Shown piece by piece: positions 1 to 4,530 of a stretch of DNA of 6,416 nt. Made by a program: the position numbers and the translations under genes. The DNA is taken from NCBI GenBank assembly GCA_030591745.1, contig JAUVAM010000242.1, positions 1-6,416 of the forward strand. Direction: 5' to 3'. The notes beneath the pieces are model-generated. The model did not search any database, was not told the origin of the DNA, and was given only the letters and a program-made list of their open reading frames with translations. Source of the DNA: Deltaproteobacteria bacterium. Lineage in GTDB: Bacteria; Myxococcota; B64-G9. How positions within the stretch are numbered: position 1 is the first letter of the stretch; every line of letters starts with the position of its first letter.

Positions 1-860
1 AAACCAGCCGCACCCAAGAACTCCATGACGGGTGACTGCAGCGCCCGCACCGCAAAGGAACGCAACATGATACGCAGGTAGCGACGGTTCTCCTGTCCAA
101 AACGAGCCCGCTCGTGGGATTCCGCGCCGAACACCTGCACGATGCGCATGCCCTTGATGCCCTCATGCAAACGATCTGCCAGAGCACCCAGAGAGACCTG
201 GCTGTCGGTGCTCACTCTTTTTAGGCGCTTCCCAAAATGCACGATGGGAAAAACAGCCACCGGCATCACCACAAAGGCGATGATCGCCAAGCGCCAATCC
301 AAAATGAAAGCCAAGACGGTCAGGACCAGCACCTGCATACTATCTCGCAGATAGGCAGCCACGGCATAAGTCACGGCCTGCTCCACCGCATAAACATCGT
401 TGGTGAAGCGACTGATGATCTGCCCGGTGGCGCTGCGATCAAAATAGGATGGGCTCAAAGTGGTCAGCCGTCGGAACATCTCTTCCCGCAGATCCGCCAC
501 GACCTTCTGGCCCACCCGGCCCATGAGAAAAAATTGCCCGAAATAGCTAATCCCTTTGACGGCGGCCACAACCAAAATGAGAACCGGCACAAGCAAAAAG
601 AGTTTCTCGCGCGACAAACCCGCCGGGTCCAGGCTCGGAATGAACTGGACGATGTCTTCTCCTCCAGTCATTCCACCAGACGCCAACAACTTCAGAAGGG
701 GCCCAACCAGATAGGCATAGATGCCTGTGGTGCCGGCCAAGACGATCATGCAAAGGATGGCCAGGGCCAATTGGCCCATATAGGGTCTCACCGCGGACAG
801 CAGGCGCAAATAGGTCTTGATGAAACCCGGCTCGGGTGGCGTAGCTTGGATGCCGCTCAT
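1..860 (-). CDS. MsbA-like ABC exporter, N-terminal membrane domain (partial)
   Basis: This is the N-terminal transmembrane domain of a half-size ABC exporter of the MsbA/lipid-flippase or multidrug type, acting in the inner membrane. The frame is open from an ATG at 860 to the left edge (286 codons visible), so the ATP-binding domain lies outside the window. The protein begins MSGIQATPPEPGF. A first hydrophobic helix spans about residues 28-56, a second about 87-112, and a further pair about 165-205. The stretch Y139-F-D-R-S-A-T-G-Q-I-I-S-R-F-T-N-D155 is the 'YFD...TG...SR...ND' signature of the ABC_membrane family and aligns with the same region of E. coli MsbA (AFFDKQSTGTLLSRITYD). A later 'V..FGAE..E..RF' segment also matches. 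The substrate cannot be read from this half; lipid A precursor, lipid or drug export are all possible. The gene is divergent from the lipoprotein gene at 939. No strong ribosome site sits directly before ATG 860. An AAAGG at 884-888 better serves a tiny upstream frame (857-874), and an in-frame GTG at 884 is an alternative start. Confidence 0.9.
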   Translation of the reverse strand, partial: MSGIQATPPEPGFIKTYLRLLSAVRPYMGQLALAILCMIVLAGTTGIYAYLVGPLLKLLASGGMTGGEDIVQFIPSLDPAGLSREKLFLLVPVLILVVAAVKGISYFGQFFLMGRVGQKVVADLREEMFRRLTTLSPSYFDRSATGQIISRFTNDVYAVEQAVTYAVAAYLRDSMQVLVLTVLAFILDWRLAIIAFVVMPVAVFPIVHFGKRLKRVSTDSQVSLGALADRLHEGIKGMRIVQVFGAESHERARFGQENRRYLRIMLRSFAVRALQSPVMEFLGAAG

Positions 861-874
861 GACGACGTCATCAT
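857..874 (-). other. Possible five-residue leader frame overlapping the exporter start
   Basis: On the minus strand two consecutive ATG codons (874 and 871) open a frame reading M-M-T-S-S and then stop. Its TGA (859-857) overlaps the exporter ATG (860-858) as ATGA. The only good Shine-Dalgarno-like sequence nearby, AAAGG at 888-884, is 9 nt before ATG 874 and 23 nt before ATG 860. This arrangement would allow ribosomes to restart at the exporter start (translational coupling). It may equally be chance, or the exporter may start elsewhere. Confidence 0.25.
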
Positions 875-902
875 ACGTCAGCACCTTTGGCCGCAGCAAG
901 GC

Positions 903-938
903 TTGACCGCTCTCGATCAAGGACCTAGGATCAGATCC
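903..938 (+). promoter_or_regulatory. Candidate sigma-70 promoter and palindrome before the lipoprotein gene
   Basis: TTGACC at 903-908 matches the -35 consensus at five of six bases. After a 17-bp spacer, TAGGAT at 926-931 matches the -10 consensus at four of six. The predicted transcription start is about 937-939, at or next to the ATG of the lipoprotein gene, so a transcript from here would be nearly leaderless. The Shine-Dalgarno-like AGGA at 927-930 (8 nt before the ATG) lies inside the -10 box. A perfect palindrome GGATC-A-GATCC (928-938) overlaps the -10 and abuts the start codon, and could serve as an operator. The promoter is read from base composition only. Confidence 0.35.
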
Positions 939-1694
939 ATGAAACCACCACAAAAAAGCGTCACCTTTTTGCTCATGCTCTGCCTGCCTGCATGTTTCTC
1001 AATGGGCTGTTCTGAGAAAAAAACCGACCCCGGGGCAAAACAAGAAGAAAACTTCGCCCAAATCCGAATCCATCCGGACAACAAGAAGCTGCTCTTTACC
1101 TATCTTCAGGCCGACGGAACCTTCCATACAGTGGACGGCATCGAGCAGGTGCCCGAGAAGGCCCGAGAGCAAGTAATCGTGGTGGACACCCAACTCAGCC
1201 CAGAGCAACGCCGCTCAGCCCAGGTTCTCTATGTGGCCGATCTCAGCCAGACGGAGCCCGATGGAAGCCACCCCTATAGCCTGGTGAGTCGGTTCAAGTT
1301 TGAACGCGATCTGATGCGGGATCCCGCCGGCGCCTCTGGTGTGCTACCGAAGGAATGCGAAGCGCTACCCGACTCGCCCAAGGATAAGGTTCTGCTTTAC
1401 GAAACCAGCTGGTGCGGGGTGTGCAAGGCGGCCAAGCGCTTCATGCGCGAGCAAGGCATCCCTTTCCTGTCCAAAGATCTGGAAAAGGACCCAGGAGCCC
1501 AGAAAGAACTGTCCTGCAAAGCGCTCAAAGCCAAAAAACGTCTCAATGGAGTACCGGTTTTGGACGTGGGCGGTCAGCTGATGCTCGGATTCGACGGAAA
1601 TCGATTGCTGGCATTGACCAGGCAACATCTCAAAGCTGAATCAACACCGTCCCCAGACTCAGGCCCAAAACCAGCAAAACCCCAAAGCCCGTGA
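939..1694 (+). CDS. Lipoprotein with C-terminal glutaredoxin-like domain
   Basis: This is a 251-residue predicted lipoprotein. The start at 939 is chosen because it gives a proper signal peptide: basic residues K2 and K6, a hydrophobic core about 8-20, and a lipobox-like S-M-G-C with C24 as the lipid-attachment cysteine. AGGA lies 8 nt upstream. Residue +2 after the cysteine is Glu, not Asp, which by the E. coli Lol rule suggests outer-membrane delivery. Residues about 38-125 form a domain I do not recognise (it contains DGIEQVPEKAR and DTQLSPEQRRSAQVLYVADL). Residues about 149-232 look like a glutaredoxin/thioredoxin fold: strand KVLLYETS, W158-C159-G-V-C162 redox motif, helix, then N-G-V-P206 as the cis-proline loop, and GFDGNRL near the end. 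Further cysteines are C140 and C193. The tail (about 234-251) is rich in Pro, Ser and Lys and is encoded over the 3' end of the opposite-strand DUF1634 gene. Likely role: thiol-disulfide exchange in the envelope; partner unknown. Confidence 0.85.
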   Translation: MKPPQKSVTFLLMLCLPACFSMGCSEKKTDPGAKQEENFAQIRIHPDNKKLLFTYLQADGTFHTVDGIEQVPEKAREQVIVVDTQLSPEQRRSAQVLYVADLSQTEPDGSHPYSLVSRFKFERDLMRDPAGASGVLPKECEALPDSPKDKVLLYETSWCGVCKAAKRFMREQGIPFLSKDLEKDPGAQKELSCKALKAKKRLNGVPVLDVGGQLMLGFDGNRLLALTRQHLKAESTPSPDSGPKPAKPQSP

Positions 1695-1977
1695 AGGCCA
1701 GCCGCCTTAGCCCCTTGCTCCAGCAACACAGGATCAGCCAAACCAACATCAAGACAGGGGTGGCAAACAAAAAAAGCATGCCCACACCGCCCATGAGGCG
1801 CAAGAAGAACCAATCTCCCTGCCACCAGGCAGCCAATCCAAGACACCATGTGTGTAAATCAGCCCCCAGCAACATGAGGGCCAGGACAGAAACGGCTGAC
1901 AAGACGACGCCAAGCCACGATCCCCAAACCAGGACCAGGCCCAGTGCCCGCTCGACCTTCCGGTCCAAACTCACCAT
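1630..1977 (-). CDS. DUF1634 family membrane protein
   Basis: This small 115-residue integral membrane protein matches the DUF1634 family in length and pattern. A short charged N-terminus (VSLDRKVERALG) leads into three hydrophobic helices at about residues 12-38, 56-82 and 92-114. The start at 1977 is favoured because its ATG overlaps the stop of the upstream TauE/SafE gene as ATGGTGA, giving translational coupling, and because a longer in-frame extension would simply run antisense to coding sequence. From general knowledge, DUF1634 genes commonly sit beside TauE/SafE transporters, and a joint membrane role is assumed; no biochemical function is known to me. Its last 65 bp overlap the 3' end of the convergent lipoprotein gene. 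The very end (V-L-I-Q-L) is hydrophobic and finishes at the membrane. Confidence 0.8.
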   Translation of the reverse strand: MVSLDRKVERALGLVLVWGSWLGVVLSAVSVLALMLLGADLHTWCLGLAAWWQGDWFFLRLMGGVGMLFLFATPVLMLVWLILCCWSKGLRRLAFTGFGVLLVLGLSLGTVLIQL

Positions 1978-2750
1978 GTCATCACCGCCTTGCGAACCAT
2001 CTCCACCGCTGCGTAGGCCAGTATCCCGACAAAAAACACCTTCAACAAGCGGGTCTTGATGCGCGGCATGATGCGCGCCCCGAAACTGGCCCCCAGCAAA
2101 ACGCCCAAGGCCAAGGGAGCAGCCAGCCTCAACTGAAAGTCCCCTCGGACAATGAAACCGCAAAGCGCCGGCAATGCGGTCAGGCCCATCATGAAATTGC
2201 TGGTGGCCGCCGCCTGCTTGAAGCTCATTCGCAAGACCAGGTGCAGGATGGGTACAACCACCATCCCGCCTCCGATGCCCAAGAGGCCCGAGACCACCCC
2301 GGCGGCAAAGCACAACCCCAAAGCCAAAAACCTGCGGCCAAGCCCCACCGCTCCAAGCCTGTCATCCTGACTGGCTTGCTTGAGTAATGAACGCACAATT
2401 TGCAGACCACTGGCCGCCATAACCAGCGCGAAAATAATCTGGACGATCGGGCCTGACAGCCAGCCCACCAGATAGCCGCCAGTCAATCCCCCAAGGGCTG
2501 CCCCCAACTCCATTTCAAGCCCTACAGGTACTTGTACCAGTTCTCCTTGGCGCAAATATCGACCGGCGGCCCCGCAGGATACTGAGAGAGTGGAAACCAA
2601 CCCGGCCGCGGCCGCCTGGTGAATCGGTACGCCCATGACCAAATTAAGAAAGGGCACCGCAACCAGACCCCCACCAAGCCCGAGCAAGGCACCCACCAGT
2701 CCCGCAACCAACCCACCGCCAAAAATCCAGAGAAAGTCAATACCGACCAT
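1971..2750 (-). CDS. TauE/SafE (TSUP) family anion transporter
   Basis: This is a 259-residue polytopic inner-membrane protein of the TauE/SafE (TSUP) family, whose characterised members export or import sulfite, sulfoacetate and other small organic anions. The substrate here is not determined. Two homologous halves are visible. The first has G-L-V-G-A-L-L-G-L-G-G-G followed by VAVPFL and a QAAAAGL helix. The second has G-V-V-S-G-L-L-G-I-G-G-G followed by VVVPIL and QAAATSN. The 'GxxxGxGGG...VP' motif in each half is the family hallmark, and the length is typical (about 250). The ATG at 2750 is chosen because membrane sequence starts right after it (MVGIDFLWIFGGG). The frame stays open to a TTG at 2825 (preceding residues ARRKSRFLRF...) and includes a GTG at 2768, so a start up to 25 codons earlier cannot be excluded. 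No strong Shine-Dalgarno precedes 2750. It is first in a two-gene operon with the DUF1634 gene. Confidence 0.88.
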   Translation of the reverse strand: MVGIDFLWIFGGGLVAGLVGALLGLGGGLVAVPFLNLVMGVPIHQAAAAGLVSTLSVSCGAAGRYLRQGELVQVPVGLEMELGAALGGLTGGYLVGWLSGPIVQIIFALVMAASGLQIVRSLLKQASQDDRLGAVGLGRRFLALGLCFAAGVVSGLLGIGGGMVVVPILHLVLRMSFKQAAATSNFMMGLTALPALCGFIVRGDFQLRLAAPLALGVLLGASFGARIMPRIKTRLLKVFFVGILAYAAVEMVRKAVMTW

Positions 2751-2780
2751 GGGGAGGCAGCCTGGCACAAAAGCCCATGG

Positions 2781-2809
2781 AAAACCAGAGGAAAACCGGA
2801 GAAACCGGG
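2781..2809. repeat. Three short direct repeats with about 10-bp spacing
   Basis: AAAACCAGAGG (2781-2791), AAAACCGGAG (2792-2801) and AAACCGGG (2802-2809) are near-copies placed head to tail, about one DNA helical turn apart. They lie 31-59 bp upstream of the transporter ATG. They may be a phased protein-binding site or a chance low-complexity tract. If the transporter actually starts at TTG 2825, they would encode an RF-rich N-terminal stretch instead. Confidence 0.4.
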
Positions 2810-2818
2810 ATTTTCTCC
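2798..2818. other. Perfect 7-bp stem hairpin in the transporter leader
   Basis: GGAGAAA (2798-2804) and TTTCTCC (2812-2818) are exact reverse complements around a 7-nt loop. The structure would form in the 5' leader of the minus-strand transporter mRNA, about 48-68 nt before the ATG at 2750. It has no U-tract, so it is not a standard terminator. It overlaps the last two direct repeats. Confidence 0.4.
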
Positions 2819-2943
2819 TTGCCAAAGTCCATGGCCTTTGCTATGCCTCTATCGATCTGAGTATTCTCATGCAACGTTCCCGACGGCATATAAAGACGGG
2901 TAATGGCCGACTCAGCGCTCAATGCGCCAATGGAGACATGTGA

Positions 2944-4245
2944 ATGGCCCTCAATTTGACCGAAATCTACCAGGCAGCGGAAAGCGATCTGCTCGCAGGC
3001 AATCTGGACCAAGCCCTGAAAGCATACATGACGGTGATCAAGGCCGAACCCGAACATGTGATGTCTCGCTTTCGTGTTGCTGAAACCTTCGAGAAACGCA
3101 AGGAGCTCAACCGAGCCTTCGATGTCTACAAACAACTGGCCTGGCATTGTATCAAGGCCGGCTATCCCCTGATGGGTCTGGTGGCCTCCAAGCGGGCAGC
3201 TCATTTGCAGACCGGGTCTGAAGACACGCTGAGCACCTTGGCCGATCTCTACAGCATGGAGTCAGACCGGGTAGATCAAGATACTGAACCCTTCGATCTG
3301 CCCAGCCTCCCAGATGGTGAAATCGAAGAGGAAACCTTCGAGGGGGAACACCTGAGCGCGGCCGCGGAAAAACTGGCACAAGATTTTGGCGAGTTGCATT
3401 ACCCAAAGCAGTTGCCCGCCATTCCTCTGTTCTCGATGTTGACGATGGAGGCCTTTTTCCCCATTTTGGAGATTCTGCAAGTCCGCACCTATAAGCCTGG
3501 CGAGATCATTATCCAGCAGGGCGATCCCTGCACTTGCGTGTATATGCTGGCCCATGGGGAAATCGAGGTCACCGAAGAAAAAGATGGAGAGGAGAAGGTC
3601 CTGGCCCATCTGAGCGCCGGCTCGGTTTTCGGCGAGATGGCCTTGATCTCCGAGGCACCACGACTGGCATCTGCCCGGGCCATCCGAGAAAGCAATGTGC
3701 TTGTGCTCAGCAGAGACGAGCTGGAAACAGCCGCCGAGGATCTGGACGACATCACTTGGGCCATGGCCAAATTCGTGCGCAAACGATTCATCAACAACTT
3801 GCTGCTCACTTCTCCAGTCTTCCAGCCTTTCAACCAGGAAGAACGCAAAGAGATCCTGGATCGCTTCACATCCGTCGGCGTGCCCACCGAGGAAGTGATC
3901 ATTCAAGAAGGCACCCCAGGTCCTGGTTTGTATCTGATCCTGGGAGGTGAAGTAGAGATCAGTAAATTCGAGGGCGACACCAGTGTTCACCTAACCCGCA
4001 TGTCCGAAGGCTCCGTTTTCGGCGAAATCTCACTGATCAATGACTCCCCCACCACCGCCACGGTCCAGGCTGTGCGCGGCGGTGAATTCCTGTTCTTGTC
4101 CAAAGAGGACTACCAGGAACTGGTGAAAGAACGTCCCGAGATCCAAGAAAACTTGGCCAAGCTCAGTGAAGAGCGGATGAACGAACAACGGCAATCCATG
4201 GAAAACGCCGGCATGACCAGCGCTGATGGGCTGGTTATTATTTAA
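2944..4245 (+). CDS. TPR protein with two cyclic-nucleotide-binding domains
   Basis: This 433-residue soluble protein has no signal peptide or membrane helix, so it is probably cytoplasmic. Residues about 5-105 form TPR-like helical repeats (L-L-A-G-N-L-D-Q-A-L-K-A-Y...A-E-P is the clearest). An acidic linker follows (about 108-150). Residues about 157-275 form the first cNMP-binding domain: RTYKPGEIIIQQGDP, then the phosphate-binding cassette F229-G-E-M-A-L-I-S-E-A-P-R240-L-A-S, which keeps the Glu and the Arg that contact cyclic nucleotide in CRP and PKA. Residues about 285-405 form a second domain with F359-G-E-I-S-L-I-N-D-S-P-T370-T-A-T, in which the Arg is replaced by Thr. No DNA-binding or catalytic domain follows, only a charged C-terminal helix. 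The inferred role is a cNMP-responsive scaffold whose TPR part binds a partner. The start at 2944 has GGAG 8 nt upstream. The gene ends 5 bp from the convergent GYF/AgmX-like gene. Confidence 0.9.
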   Translation: MALNLTEIYQAAESDLLAGNLDQALKAYMTVIKAEPEHVMSRFRVAETFEKRKELNRAFDVYKQLAWHCIKAGYPLMGLVASKRAAHLQTGSEDTLSTLADLYSMESDRVDQDTEPFDLPSLPDGEIEEETFEGEHLSAAAEKLAQDFGELHYPKQLPAIPLFSMLTMEAFFPILEILQVRTYKPGEIIIQQGDPCTCVYMLAHGEIEVTEEKDGEEKVLAHLSAGSVFGEMALISEAPRLASARAIRESNVLVLSRDELETAAEDLDDITWAMAKFVRKRFINNLLLTSPVFQPFNQEERKEILDRFTSVGVPTEEVIIQEGTPGPGLYLILGGEVEISKFEGDTSVHLTRMSEGSVFGEISLINDSPTTATVQAVRGGEFLFLSKEDYQELVKERPEIQENLAKLSEERMNEQRQSMENAGMTSADGLVII

Positions 4246-4250
4246 GGGGA

Positions 4251-4530
4251 TCAGTTAACCTTGAAGGGAAATGGCACCCTCTTGGGGGGGCCACCGAAGG
4301 CGGGGAACTTCAAGCGCTTGATGACGGAAGAAACGCACTTCGCCACATAGGATCCAGAGAACCCTGCACCGCTCACCTTGACCCTCGAAACCTTGCCGCT
4401 ATTGACGATAGTAAAATTGACCACCATCTTGCCTCGCACCGAAGAATCCATCGACTTCTGCTTGCGGCTGCAAGCCTTGAACTCGGCAATGTGCTGGCGC
4501 ATGACCCCCAGCACATCAGAGTTACCCAAA
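4251..4530 (-). other. Region encoding the TonB-like AgmX/PglI C-terminal domain
   Basis: This segment encodes the last 90 or so residues of the GYF-domain protein. The pattern is a helix ending F-K-A-C, a strand pair 'GKMVVNFTIVNSGKVSRVKVSG', a helix with V-A-K-C-V, and the ending 'F-P-A-F-G-G...PFPFKV'. This strand-helix-strand layout with a conserved cysteine pair is typical of the TonB-like tails of AgmX/PglI proteins. The tail would sit in the periplasm or reach the outer membrane. A disulfide between the two cysteines is an inference. Confidence 0.8.

Larger units (their letters stand above)
2751..2943. promoter_or_regulatory. Divergent control region between transporter and cNMP genes
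   Basis: This 193-bp stretch separates two divergent genes and should hold both promoters. On the plus strand TATAAA at 2889-2894 is a plausible -10 box, which would put the RNA start near 2901 and give a leader of about 43 nt. The matching -35 is poor (TTCTCA at 2864-2869, 19 bp away). GGAG at 2932-2935, 8 nt before the ATG at 2944, is a good ribosome site for the cNMP gene. No convincing promoter can be read for the minus strand. The part nearest the transporter gene contains short direct repeats and a hairpin, listed separately. Confidence 0.45.

Noticed and set aside
237..938. A 234-codon upstream extension of the lipoprotein frame
   Set aside because: It runs antisense to the clear ABC exporter gene, has a composition unlike a real protein (many His, Gln, Arg), and the signal peptide with ribosome site begins at 939.
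1978..2313. Longer N-terminus for the DUF1634 gene
   Set aside because: This part overlaps the TauE/SafE coding sequence on the same strand in another frame and has no domain; the family begins at the ATG at 1977.
2634..2943. Plus-strand frames ending just before the cNMP gene as an upstream operon partner
   Set aside because: They are antisense to the TauE/SafE N-terminus, have no recognisable domain, and are rich in Pro, Lys and Thr as expected for a shadow frame.
2737..3204. Minus-strand 155-codon frame spanning the divergent region
   Set aside because: It lies antisense to the TPR part of the cNMP gene, shows no domain or ribosome site, and would overlap the transporter start.
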